In this document: positions 35,266 through 47,600 of the stretch, in pieces
How the letters are laid out: every line of letters starts with the position of its first letter
Position numbering within the stretch: position 1 is the first letter of the stretch
Source of the DNA: Haemonchus contortus
Taxonomy: Eukaryota; Nematoda; Chromadorea; Rhabditida; Trichostrongylidae
DNA: 64,000 nucleotides
Assembly (NCBI GenBank): GCA_000469685.2
Contig: LS997565.1
Coordinates: forward strand, 38,307,519 to 38,371,518
Reading direction: 5' to 3'
Notes under the pieces: generated by a model
Database searches by the model: none
The model's input: the letters and a program-made list of their open reading frames with translations, nothing else
What the model was told of the DNA's origin: nothing
Position numbers and translations under genes: made by a program

Positions 35266-35382
35266 GTCGAATCGATTGGCGATGGATATTTGTGTGTATC
35301 TGGGCTTCCGGTGAGAAATGGTTCAGCTCATATCAAGGAGACAGCTGAGCTGTCGTTGTCCTTCATGAAATTTGTGGATGAG
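35266..35382 (+). pseudogene. Receptor guanylyl cyclase exon fragment
   Basis: 39 codons after a ttttttcag acceptor, homologous to exon 26 of the cyclase gene (60063 on): [20 protein letters not shown], then [18 protein letters not shown]. It contains the second metal-binding Asp block (IGDGY). After GATGAG the homology stops and an interspersed repeat begins, so there is no donor and no neighbouring cyclase exon. Of 14 differing codons against exon 26 only one changes the amino acid (I to T), which implies descent from a paralogue that long stayed functional. Confidence 0.8.
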
Positions 35383-35429
35383 TGGATACCGTGAGCTTCC
35401 TACCGTGCCCCGCCTGTACTCCTACCAAT

Positions 35430-35640
35430 TTTGAACGCCTCAGGTTCACGGGGACAGAAGTTATGACTTTTCCCTCGAACATTTATTCCGTTCAAACCCC
35501 GCCCCCTGTTGGCGGAGCTATGTTGGCTTTCCACCCACCATAAATGTTCCCATTGTGCCGCCTGTACTCCCATCAAATTTGACTCTCTAGGTCCATGGGG
35601 ACAGAAGTTATGAATTTCCGGTCAAACACACACACAGATA
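35430..35640. repeat. Interspersed modular repeat R3
   Basis: Two linked modules containing cctgtactcc[tc]accaa.ttt, ccat/cac-ggggacagaagttatga and a gcggagc block. Related modules lie at 37100-37335 and, reversed, at 47050-47300. Non-coding. Confidence 0.5.
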
Positions 35641-35853
35641 AACCAACAGACACACTTATCGCGTTATATATAGTAGGATTACTACCAGTGGCTAAACCGT
35701 TGAAAAGGGTCAGATCGTTGTCCGTAGCCATGTTCATTCTCCATGATGGCTTCGCTGTTACAAAGAGTCAGAGATTAATCCCGGCATACGATTTGGAAGC
35801 TACGGCGCACTTGCTCACAAATGGAAAAAGATCAAGACTGGTGCTGACGATAT

Positions 35854-38320
35854 ACAGTACTCGCCGTAAGAACTCAAAAATTTGCGGTAATACCGCGAGC
35901 TCGCGTCTTTTTCGTCTTTTCTTTATAAATCGCTTTAAAATAAATTAATCGAAGAGAAAAAATACCGTTGAACTCAGCCCATCGAGCTCTACAAGATGAT
36001 ACCTTAAAATAATTAAAATGCTTTATGTTGGATTGCGCCATGCACTTGAGCTCCATCCGAAAAGTGATTACATGCACATGGGGTACACGCTTTAGTCCTT
36101 AAAGGAGCTCATTGGTACCTGAAGATGATCTGTTCAGAACTTGCTTTGGACTGCGCCACGCACTCGATTTTACTCAGTACTATGTGAAAGTGATTATTGG
36201 TTTTGTTCAGTCCCCATTGTTCCTTTTTTGGTTTCAAGGCTGTAGATAAGTGCATCTACGGTTTCTGCACTCAACACTCCTCTTTACAGGTTCCATTGAT
36301 AATATGACATCAATTCACGGCAAAATAACAAAGTCGATTTTTTTGGCATTTTCCAATTTTTGGAGGAATTTTTCTGCGGAACCTGAGGAGGCGGCAGCGA
36401 GGCACTCCACTGTCGTAGACTACACTTTGTATTCTGCGAGGCTGTTATGGTACACCCCATCATAGGTCGAAATTTCTAACTTGGTATGGCCCCAAACCTC
36501 AAACTTCGTCAAGCCCAATTCATAAAACAATGTTTTTTCCCTTCCCCTTGGTCTTTCTGCAACTGCGTTGTACACTGCTAGATTCCCCGTGAAAAATGCT
36601 ATCGAATGATGTATAGATCAACCCGTGACGCGAACCTTTCTCCACAACCACTTTCTGCAGTAGGCCTGTCTCTGAGCGGTTTCCTGCAGGGCGTGTTTGG
36701 ATGCGCATGCGGCAGGGTACGGTAGTGGCGGGAATTCAGAGGCTTTCGAATGGTAATTATATGAGTGGGGGATTTGGGGGATTAGATCTGCTGGTGGCGG
36801 GTTACTGAAGTGGCGAGAAGGGGGGGGGGTTGGATCGAATAATGATTACTTTAGTGGGGGGTAAGATCTGCAAGGAACGGAGTACTGTAGTGGCGGGAAG
36901 GTGGGGCAGTTTGAATGGGAGTTCTGAGGCGGTCTGAAGGGGCGGTGGTGAAAAGGTGGGAGGGGGGGGGGGTAGCTTAAACAATTGTTTGAGTGGGAGC
37001 AAGATCTGCAGGAGACGGGTTACTGTAATGGCGGGCGGGAATGTGGGGCAGTTTGAATAGAAGTTATGGGACGGTCTGAAGGAACGGAAATATACGGAAA
37101 TCCGTAACTCCAGTTCCCATGGACCTAGAAAGTTCAAACTTGGTAGGAGAACAGGCGCCATGGTGGGAAAACTTATGGTGGGAGGCGGAACTAGACTCCG
37201 CCCACAAGGTGCGGGGTTGGGCGAAAGTTCATAACTCCTGTCCCGGTGGACCTAGAGAGTTCAAACTTGGTAGGAGTACAGGAGACAGGATAGGAACACT
37301 TATGGTGGGTTTCTGCTCAAACTCCGCTTACAGGGGGGCGGAGTTTGAGCGGAAACTCATAAATCCGATAAAGGTCTATAGTGAAAATCAGCTCATATGG
37401 CTCCGTTTCTCAGGCTAGAGCCCCTAGCGCACGCGATAGCGTGAGTAGCTGCCTGGTTGAGAATATGACATCAATTTACGGCAAAATATAGAGTCGATTT
37501 TTTTGCATTTTTCAATTTTTGGAGGAGTTTTTCTCTGGAATCTGAGGAAACGGCGGTCAGGCAATCCACCATTGTAGACTAAACTTAGTGTTCTGCGAGG
37601 CTACTATGGTACACCTTACCAAAGATGAGCAGTTCTCTCTTGGTATGGCTCCAAACTTCGCTCATCGTCACGCCCAAATTACAAAATTATGTTTTTCCCC
37701 CTTGCCGCTCGAATTTTTGCAATCAAATTGTATACTGTTAGATCCTCTGTAAAAAGCGCTATCTAATGATTGTTTTTCTCCCAGCGGAAAGGAAAAAACG
37801 TTGTTTTATGAATTGGGCTTGATGAAGTTCGAAGTTTGGGGCCATACCAAGAAAGAACTGTTCACCTTTGGTAAGGTGTACCGTAATAGCCTCGCAGGAC
37901 ACTGAGTTTATTCTACAATAGTGGATTGCCTGGCTGCCGTTCCCTCAGGTTCCGGAGAAATATTCCTCCAAAAATTGAAAGAGTGCAAAAAAAATCGGCT
38001 CCTTATTTTGCCGTAAATTGATGTCATATTCTCAATGAAACCTGTAAGGAGGAGTGTTGAGTGCAGAGACCGTAGATGCACTTATCTACAGCCTCCTCAT
38101 TATAAATGTACGATGGGAACCGTTCCTTCAGACCGTCCCAAAACTTTTATTCAAACTGCCCCACATTCCCGCCCGCCACTACAGTAACCCGCCTCCTGCA
38201 GATCTTGCTCCCACTCAAACAATTGTTTAAGCTCTTTAAAGCGATTTATAAAGAAAAGACGAAAAAGACGCGAACTCGCGGTATTATCGCAAATTTTTGA
38301 GTTCTTACGGCGAGTACTGT
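35854..38320. mobile_element. Nested inverted-repeat structure, about 2.5 kb
   Basis: Outer arms 35854-35939 and 38235-38320 are inverted copies (acagtactcgccgtaagaac ... cgatttataaag). Inner arms about 36236-36545 and 37787-38100 are also inverted copies (cttatctac ... tgacatcaatt ... caaaaattg), and 37455-37735 is a further direct copy of the left inner arm. A GC/G-rich block at 36725-37095 with degenerate direct repeats has an inverted piece at 38117-38232. No long reading frame is present. Possibly a foldback element that has been nested or partly duplicated. Confidence 0.65.
37100..37335. repeat. R3 repeat, two tandem modules
   Basis: Two consecutive modules of about 110-130 bp, each with ggacctaga.agttcaaactt, ggtaggag.acagg and acttatggtggg, inside the inverted-repeat structure. 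Confidence 0.6.
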
Positions 38321-39453
38321 ACTCGCGATTTTATCCCTTCTTCCAATCCGTCTAAGAATTTCACGTCTTGCACTATGCGGCTTTTGACATAACGCTATCG
38401 ATCACCCGGGAGGTCCTCTCAGCAGGCAGGGTCAGGGGCTTATACAGTAATCGACAGGAGTTGATTGGGAACGGGTCGCTCGGCCTTGTGTGGCATCTGA
38501 GGAGGCTTGATCTGCGTGATCAGATTCGTGGAGGCTCCTGAACCAGGTTGACCTGAGGCTCAGCCTATTTACACCGCAGCAACACCAGCTCAGGGTGATC
38601 GGTGGACCTCAAAGGACGACTGTCTCAAGGTTCAGTTAACAATATCCAACTTCTAGTCCACGCCTTCTGAACTTTCTCTGTAGGTTAAAGTAGTGCTTGA
38701 TCGAATGGTTTTTCAAATGCTTTTTGTCTTCCCAAGCTCCGAGGAACGTGGAGGCACCGAAACGTCAGAATAATAAAGTTTTTTACTATCTCGGTTCTAC
38801 AGCTCAAAACTAATTAAAGTCTTGCATTCTAATGGGTCGTGGGTAAGTTCATACGGAGAGGGACGTCTGCGCTCCTAGAAGCACTGTTGCTGCCACTACA
38901 AAATCGCTGAAAAAAGCCCGAATTTGAAATTCTCATGAAACTTACGTGCGGCGATCGATGAGCAGCTGACGCATCTTTGAAGAAAAGTTTATAGAGAAAA
39001 CGGAGGTGTAGTGCGATTCACGTGCCAATACAATTTTGCGCGAAAGGCGGGGCGATGCTGGGAAGAGACGCGCCACTACATCATGCCTCCCATCAAAGTG
39101 GGAGAAACGGGAATGTATAGAAGAGAAGTGAAGAAAATGATCAACTATGCCTGTTCACAGAAAGAGAGCATTCATGAGGATCAAATCATTTCAATTTTAC
39201 TCTTATTTGCCGTCTGCCAAATTAATTGTCGACCCATGAAGTGAATCAATCACAACGGGGCTTCATCGCCATAGTACAGAGATTTGCACTGGCCGTGGTG
39301 GAGCCATGGACTGAAGCAACTCTCATTAGGTCCATTCCAACTGAAGGGTGCTGAAGCGATCGCGTTGAAGCACGTACACAATCTGTTGTGCGGTGGGTCG
39401 CGTGCTGCGTGCGCAAAGAGCTTTGATGGGGTCACGCGTGAATCGCTGTTACC

Positions 39454-39545
39454 GGCATCTTTCATAGTCCACGACCGGTCGCGCGACTGGTCGCGGACCC
39501 ATCTCACGAGCGACCAGCGACCGGTCGTGGACTATGAAAGATGCC
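39454..39545. mobile_element. Minimal foldback element FB3
   Basis: A 92-bp near-perfect palindrome with ends GGCATCTTTCATAGTCC and its reverse complement, flanked by the 3-bp direct repeat ACC (39451-39453 and 39546-39548). The TTTCATAGTCC core of the end is shared with FB1 and FB2. The arms carry a different GC-rich motif (cgaccggtcg). Confidence 0.8.
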
Positions 39546-39684
39546 ACCCGGGAAAACGGTCATATCAGATGACCGTGCGTTCATTTTGTTGATGTGAAGC
39601 ATGGTAAATAGTCACATAAGTTCACCATATATCAGTATGAATTGCGACTTCTGCACGCTACTTTGTTGCCATATATATGGCGCA

Positions 39685-39805
39685 CCCCGTATAATCGTAG
39701 TGACGTTATGAATGCATGTTCGGCCAATAGAATGAATTGCGGTGGTCAGCCGATGAGATGTCAGTGCTTTTTATCCTCTATCAGAGAGGCAGCACCGTGG
39801 AACCT
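39685..39805 (-). mobile_element. Partial tRNA-derived SINE
   Basis: ataatcgtagtgacgttatgaatgc, caatagaatgaattgcggtgg, cagccgatgagatgtcagtgcttttatcctc-like blocks follow the minus-strand order of the SINE body. Confidence 0.6.
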
Positions 39806-40504
39806 GACCTTCATCAGTAGATCGATAGATGACAAAGGTGATCATTCTTCCGGATAAGCACAATAAAGCTTGCTATAGCGATACAATAACATGGAGCAAA
39901 GTCATTATCTGACCCAAATCACCTGCGTATCTCAGTCAGTGCCTGTTCAAGGTGAGATTGGTGTGATTCCATTCGTAATTCAGCCCAATCTAGACTGGGG
40001 ACATTGAACGAGACCCTCACATCGTCTTGTCAGGATCTGACTCCAATTGCAGTAAAAATGAACTGGAAGATATCCAACTGATACATTACTTGATTCCTTA
40101 GCGCCTATTGCTCTTTGCTCCTTTGAGTGACGAGTATAAAGGATTATAACGGATTAAAATCACTGCTTCACATATTTAACTATTTCAAAGATCTGCATAA
40201 GTTCATAAATCACTCCGCACTGGTGGGATCTTTGATCATTTTCAAAAACCAGGAAGTACATGCACTACAACCCTGCAGTTATTAAAGGGATATTCGGGTT
40301 CCCTGAAGTGAAATATAGCTTAACCAGAATATAGTCAGGCTTCCCATGTGAAATGAGTAACCTAGCGATAATTATTGCCTTTGCTACACGATGTAACGCA
40401 AAGCTAATATACACTTGGTACAGTTAGATGGAGAATGCGGTTTAGGAGCTAGTCGTGTCCCCAATAAATTGGATAATAAAAAGAGGAATCAAAACCTACA
40501 TCCT

Positions 40505-41221
40505 TCAGGAGGTCCTAATAGAAATAAGGTCCTCAGAGAACTCAAAAACAGTCATTTTATGATATGGGCTGGCCACAATTTCGAAAAGCCCTTTCCCAAC
40601 TTCCCTACAGAAGTTCATAGCTGCTGTTCCCCTAACCTGAATGTTCAAAGTCACAAGGGACATTGGCGGAAGGATGGAAGCAGTAGCAAAGAGGTAGTAG
40701 CATTTAATATGGATTAATAGACAATCACAGAAGGGAAGATTTTCAGCTTTCGTCACGTCCTTGATGTTCACTTTGGGACCTTGGCATTTGCCCCGTGATG
40801 GGTGATATAGAGCGAGGTGAGATCGTAGGTGCTTAGTGGTAGGAATCGATAGCATCAAATAGGGGTTGATAAGAAAGCAGAGAAGGCAAATGCCATGGAG
40901 CCGGTTGCGAGTTCTGATATCTAATACCAAGAAGCTCCGGATCACACCGAAAGTCCATCGTAATCTGTTCATTTCTTGAACTTTTTCAGTCATTTTGCCA
41001 TAAATGGAGGGCTCCCGCTCTTTTTTTTCAAAATTTGGGAAATTTATGCTGACGCACCAGACAGTCATCATTTTGAAAGCACATTTTTCAGAAGACCGGG
41101 TAAAGGGACGGATGAGAATTGGAGTTAAGGTGTGCGCGAATCCTCCTTTCTTCCATTCTTTCTCTCTAAAGAAAGAGAAAACATCAATATTAGCAGAATT
41201 TCGTTCATCAGCGTTTATCAT
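40505..41221 (-). CDS. ORF with BED-zinc-finger-like motif, uncertain
   Basis: The longest uninterrupted frame in the window, 238 codons from ATG to stop on the minus strand, upstream of and divergent from the cyclase gene. It is basic and not repetitive. CLLC followed about 20 residues later by TKHLRSHLALYHP looks like the Cys and His pairs of a BED zinc finger, as found at the N end of hAT transposases and of some nuclear proteins. No catalytic hAT region, no splice-supported neighbour exon and no terminal repeats were found. It could be a transposon remnant, an exon of a real gene or chance. Confidence 0.3.
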   Translation of the reverse strand: MINADERNSANIDVFSFFREKEWKKGGFAHTLTPILIRPFTRSSEKCAFKMMTVWCVSINFPNFEKKEREPSIYGKMTEKVQEMNRLRWTFGVIRSFLVLDIRTRNRLHGICLLCFLINPYLMLSIPTTKHLRSHLALYHPSRGKCQGPKVNIKDVTKAENLPFCDCLLIHIKCYYLFATASILPPMSLVTLNIQVRGTAAMNFCREVGKGLFEIVASPYHKMTVFEFSEDLISIRTS

Positions 41222-41618
41222 TTCTCTTGATAGAGGAACCAGAGGAAGTATTGTGAAGACGATTTTCCACGAACGGCTGCTTCAAATCTGTGGCTTGTTC
41301 TGGTCTACAGTCCGGCTAACAAAACGTGCCGTAACAGCCATTCTTGAACCAAAGAAGCTTTCTAAATGGCTCCGCTAGACGCATGGTAACAAATGATTGC
41401 CTGGGGATGGAAGCCATATGTTTTTGGAAGCAAAGAACAATTTCTCTTGCTTGGATTCGTCTGACTATGTTTCGATTTGAAAATTTTTCGAAATGCAGTC
41501 ATAAGAGTTCACTAACAATCAGTGTAGTTTGAAAGGCTTCGGCGTATGGGTTCTCGGCGTTTTCAAAGATGAAGTCTCAAATAGTTCCTTTGCAAGCATA
41601 TTCTCTGCACTCCTTCGC

Positions 41619-44600
41619 ATGATCGCACTTATTTTCTTCTCTCTAGCTGCTACTGTTATTTCGCAGCAGCAGAAAAGGACGGTAACTATTCAACCAATAG
41701 AATTTGGCACGATTTCGCGCCGTTCATTCGGAGACTAGGACTTTCTTTGAAATTTTTTTATACTTAGGTGACTGTTGGAATTGCTGCTGTAGAGGATGTC
41801 TCACCGAGTTTCATGGCTTTCTCACGAAGTGGTGGTGCTATCGGTTTAGCTCTTGACCGTATGCACGCCGAAGGCATCACGAACGGGATTGATTTCAGGT
41901 GAGTATGCAGTTCTAAACAATTCACCCCTCCGTGCCTGATTATGAATGCTTAGAGTCATGAGTATTCTGAATTTTACTCCTTTTCTCCTATACTTACATA
42001 TTGATGGAAGTGCGACTACTAGTACGCTGGTGGTGGCTGCACTTGCGCCATGCTTCCAGGACTCGTTCAAAATTCCGATCATTTGATTGGAAGTCATTTG
42101 AAGGCACAGCTACTAGTAATTTCAAGACTTTGAAGTAAGCAACGGGAGGTTCAGTGCGCTTTTGAGAACTTGTTGAATCCGTGGATCGTACATAGTTATG
42201 GAACGGAAAAGCTCTTCGGACGATGTTTCATGCATAAAGGGCGATTGCGTCGGTAATTTGCTATTTACCATTTCTCTGGAAAGTTACCATCCACATGGTT
42301 AGGCAATTGTTCAGACATGAAACGACTGACAATCGCTGATAACCTTCACTAATTGTAAGTATTTCCTAGGGAAGCCGTAAGACTGCTCAATGTGCTTTCT
42401 GGGGCAACTTTAACCAAAAACTTATGCGACTTTTTATAACCTCTATCCTCTTTCTGATTTTTGAATTTCAATCATGTGTTCAGGTTTGTGGTGAACTACA
42501 CCGGATGCAGTTCCGAGGTAGCTGTTGGAGTAGCCTTGGAGTACATGGTGATGCAGAAGGTCGACCTTGTCATTGGACCTCCTTGCCCGTCTTGTTAGTT
42601 TATCTTCTTTCTCGGTCAGAACTTCATTTCATAGAAAGCAATAACAAGGCGACAGCAGAGAGAGGTTAACCCTGAGCGCAAGTCTGAACAAAGTAGCAGA
42701 AAGCTTGCGGTCTCTCCACCACTCCACCGTGCTGAGTTTTCTTTTCCTGTCAAGGCGATGCCCGGCGTAGACGAAATACCTGTGAATATAGCTCCATTGG
42801 CTGCTTTCATAGTCCGCCGGCCGGCCGGCGTGCCGGCGTGCCGGCGTGCGTGCCGGCGGAGGCAGTGCTAGGGGGGAGGAGGGAGGCAGACAGATAGGCA
42901 AACAGTCCACGCCCCTTCGAGGGGTTGAAAACAAACAACCTTCGAAGGGGCGTGGACTGTTTGCCTTACACTGTCTGCCTCCCTCCTCCCCTCTAGCACT
43001 GCCTCCGCCGTGCCGGCGCGCGTGCCGGCGTGCCGGCACGCGCGCCGGCGCGCAGGCCGGCCGGCCGGCCGGCGGACTATGAAAGCAGCCATTCCACACT
43101 ACGTGAGTGAAAACTATTAATTTTTAACAAGCGCTGTGGGAAAACTGGAAACATAGCATAACCTTATCATCCGGACGGTGTATGTGCGAATACGATTGCG
43201 ACAACAGTCGATGATTACTTGCTTTTACCCTCCTCAGATACATACCTCGTCCTTAAAAAGCAGTCTTCACAGGTATTCGAGACTTCAAGATCTGAGTAGG
43301 TCCGATGCCACAGAAACCAAGCCTCCATTAACTACACCCCAGTTGTCTTATCTACCATATGCCAATGTCGAACAAGCTAAACTATTTAAAGGCACCGTTA
43401 GCATTAAATTAGGGTACCCTTTTTTGACGGGAATTGATGGAACTACTCTATACTACTCTATAATAAAGCGATAACAACGAAAAAACGCAAAAACAAGAAA
43501 GAATTACAAATGGTAAAAAAAAAGAGCTGGAAAGGGGGGTTGGACGAGTTTCACATTGAAAAAACGGCGGTTAGGGAGTGTTCGGGCGAGTGCACGAAGG
43601 CGACGCAATGTACTGTCTGCAATAGCAGACAACACATTGCGTCTCTGGCAATTTGCCAACCAGCTTATCGACTTTTCACCAACTTCGCTCCAATGCGAAA
43701 GTGGTGAACGGCAATTATATTTCGTTTTTTTTTAGCCTTTTAGCCTAGCGAGGGGCGGAGTGCGACCGTGGATAACTCTCCGGCCCCTTGTTGTGCCCTA
43801 TCCAGCCGTTTTCCGACCTCATTCCTGCACAAATGGTATCAGAGGAGGCGTCGAATTCAATCCATGTGCAAATCTCCGAAAACATTCTTTCGTGAACAGT
43901 GCCTTTAACCTGTATGGCTCCGAGCTTAAGCGACATAGTAGCATCTAGAGTTTTGACATCAATCAATCACGTTTCGGGATGCGCCCGCTCATTCCACTAC
44001 CATTCTGAATCATTCTGAATCCTAGATGGATTTGATACCAGTTAACAGTGTCAGTTGACCCTGGATTCGATCCCAACTGTGAGCGTGTAAAAGTGCGCGA
44101 TATGCCACGACCCCACTTCCCCTTCCGCTTCCCCGCGGTATAAGTACATTCACCCAAATCTGAATGGCCGCGGCAAACCGCGCGGCAGAGTTCGTGACGT
44201 TTTTGACATCTTCGGCACCTATCACTGGGGTACAAACTCGAAGTAGAGTAGATTATTAAGGTCAGATGATACTTATAATCTATTCTACTTCAGGTTTGTG
44301 CCCCAATGATAGGTGCCAAAGTCGTCCAGAAACGCCACGAATTTTGCTTCGTGGTTTGCCGCGTTCATCCATCAAAAGTGGGTAACTGCTTCGTCTCCTT
44401 CTCCCACCCCCCACCTAAAGATACAGCGAAAACTTGTTTGTTTCATTGTTCTGACTATGAAGATATAGCACAGTGAATTCATCATGTAATGATTTATATA
44501 TCAAACGCCAACCTTCATAGCTTTGTTTTTCAGCTGCCGAGATGATGGCTTATTTGTCAACATATTACAAGAAAACTATGCTCGGATGGGGCTTTCTTAT

Positions 44601-47600
44601 TGACCCCATATTCAGCGAAAACGACCGTTTTAAATATCTAACAAAAGTCATGCCAGATTCACTCCAGTAAGTTACTATCCCACTTACCTACCAATTACTG
44701 TAAGTTTGATGAAATACTTCTAATGCTCATTATCGAAGCTCGAGCGTAGGGGCCACAAGGTACCAAATGGCAAGTTATCACATGCGTGGTCCCGAAACCT
44801 AACCCGGCTCAATACTTTGTGAACTCGTATTTAGGATGCGCCCTCACATTTAACTTTCATTAGAATCGTGGTGGCGGTACTATGTACTACGTATTTGGCC
44901 TGTACATTGACGTGCGGAGGTCAGTCGATGTACATGTCAGAGCTTTCTATCCTCCAAGACAAGACCGGTATCATTGAACCGTCTGCGGAATGATGGGAGG
45001 CTTGGCTGGCTCAAGCAAGTATCAGTCCAAGATTAAAACCTGGGCCATGGGTCAGTGTGCTAACTGCCACCAGACCGCCACAAAACAGCATAACCAAAAT
45101 TTAGGCCAATTCTGTAAATCGGAGTTTTGAATACCTTCGGGATTTGAATTTGCCTTTTTTTGCGCACTTCCTATTCAGGATGATGGAAGCCCTGGTGCTA
45201 ATGTTCCAAATGTTTGAATGGAATCGTGTAGCGATCTTCTATACACCGAACGAAGTGCGGTACTGCGACACCATTATTGACGATGTGGACGTAGGTTGAC
45301 AGGGGTTGTATCCGAAAGGCTGCCAACGAATTTTTCACCTATTTACAGGCGGCATTCGGTGACGATTCGACGTATGTGATAGATATTGTGCAGAAGGTTA
45401 GATGGGATGGTCAGGACAACGATTACATAAGAGACCAATTGCGACGTACTAAATCCTCTGCGAGAAGTTAGTTTCTTCACTGAGTATTCCGTTTTCCGCG
45501 CTAGTGTCGATGAGTTCTGTTGCTCATTCGAGTTGGTGTAGCAATCGCGACGACATTGAATAAGGCGTAGAGTCACATTCCAGTGAGTGTGAAGCGCCGT
45601 CGAAACTGCACAGATCGAGAGATGATTTTTATCATCAAGTAAGACGTTTGTTCATAATTGAACGTGGTTACTTCCAGAGCTCTTAAAATTCCAAAAAGAG
45701 TTCGACCTTATGGATGTGTATTATTTTATATTGCTGAACTCTTAAGCGGTTCACAGGGTGTTTGCTGTGCAGAAAGAACCAACTCAACAGCCGTTGAGGT
45801 TTCGAGCTGAGATGGTCATTTCTTCGAAAACGCTCTTGATTTGTTTAATTTGAACACGTAGAAATACCTTGCACAGAAGCAAAATCCTGCTATATAAATA
45901 ACCAGTGAAAACGTATTTATCGGAAGGTCGACTCCGTGATAGAACCACGTCAAAAATGAGTTCTAGGTGGTGGCGATGAAGGAAGAAGAAGGCAATCTTC
46001 GAGGACGTCCAAGGTAATATCCTTCACATTGCTCTTACTTTCGACATTGCTCGAGGTTATAGCTGGGAGACAGCAAAATCTCCTCCTCTCCCCTTGACTG
46101 CATCGAAACTTCGAGCTAGTCGATGTCCGTCATGTCATTGGACAAAAGGCGTAGCGCTACAGGCTAGAGACATCTAAAACTCATCGCCTCGTGCTAGGAG
46201 TCAGGCATTTTGGCTACCATGACATACTGTTCTGCTCTACTCACTTCCATATATCAGGAAATTTCAGCTTTCAATGAGATCGGGGTTCAGTTTTCTTTGG
46301 GTGTGACTTTGTTTTTTATTGGATTTTGCCTGTTTACTTCCGATTACTATATTCGGTAGTGCAAAACATAGAATGAGTTTCCAATTTATTGAGACAACCA
46401 GTTGGGCTATGCACGCTAACGCGCGCGTCACATTAATTAATCAATCAACTGATTTGGATACGCAGTGCTGTGATTATGCAGTCAAAGCAGTACTCGGCAT
46501 AAAAGTTACTTTAATGATTGGCTCACAGAACTTTACTCCGTAGGAAGGTAACAGGAGCTCGTTCTATCGCTGCTAACAGTCGAATGTGCTCACCTTCTTT
46601 GAGAGCAAAGTCTCTTGAACAAAGGCCTAGTGACTCTTCATACCTCAAGGAGAAGCAGACTGCAAAAATAGGTGGCTGTTACCAATGGAACTTTTCCTTC
46701 AAGGATATATCACTGATAGAGGCTCCCAGATTATTAGCGGTTGGATAAATTTTGTCATGAATGTCATCAAAGCAGAGAGGAACCGTGATCCTTCATTGAA
46801 TCGCAAACTTCGCTGGGTAGCGGTCGTAAGCGAGAAGTGAACGAAAATTCATAATCCGTCCCTATCAATGCACTTACCCTTTTCGTCAAATGAAACATCA
46901 AAGAATCAAAGCTAGATCGTAAATAATAAAGGCGCTTGGATATAATTTGTGATTTGATCTTGCTGCATAATGCCTCTTCTATCGTCAGTGTTCCTGCCCC
47001 TCTACTTCTATTGATATTGCTCTCCGAGTGCACGAGATCAGTAGTTTTCGCTCAGACATTTACTGGCGGAACCCCGTCCCGTGTGGGCGCAGTCCAGCCC
47101 TTCTGCCAACATAAGTGTTCGCGTACTGCCGCCTCTTCTCCTGCCAAGTTTGAATGCCCTAGGGCCAAATTGACTATTTTGGCGCAAACCCCGACCCTGT
47201 GGACGCGGTCCGGTTCTGCCACTCGCCATAAGTGTTTCCATCCTGCCGCCCGTGCTTCTACCAAATTTGAACGTTCTAGGTCCACGGAGACAGGAGTATG
47301 CAAGATTTGACGAGACTTTGTACTAATGAAATGCACTGTGCTGAGAATGCACAACGGTACTGTGTACTTCTTGGCTGTTTAGTAATTGTAATGTGCCTCG
47401 ATACACCTCAATCTCGCCGTGGATTTATGAAGATTGTTTCTCTTATGGATATGGTTTCGGAGGAATATGTGTACGTAATGCTCGGCATGCGCGGATTTGG
47501 ATTTGGTGCGTCTCCTTTCTCGTTTCGTTTCAATTTTTCCTCTTTTGCAGTTATATAGCCTACTTCCTTCAGGTCAAGTCCCGAGAAGTAATGGAAGTGA

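Larger units (their letters stand above)
38331..40500. other. Intergenic region, no gene seen
   Basis: No gene is supported. 38750-38780 has a caccgaaacgtcagaataataaag box similar to one near 963, perhaps a retroelement end. A foldback element (39454-39545) and a partial SINE (39685-39805) are listed separately. The frame at 39284-39592 is produced partly by the foldback palindrome. Confidence 0.5.

Noticed and set aside
42629..43099. 156-codon minus-strand frame with Arg/Ala-rich sequence
   Set aside because: Produced by the GC-rich arms of FB2 inside a cyclase intron; mirror-image frames exist on the other strand.
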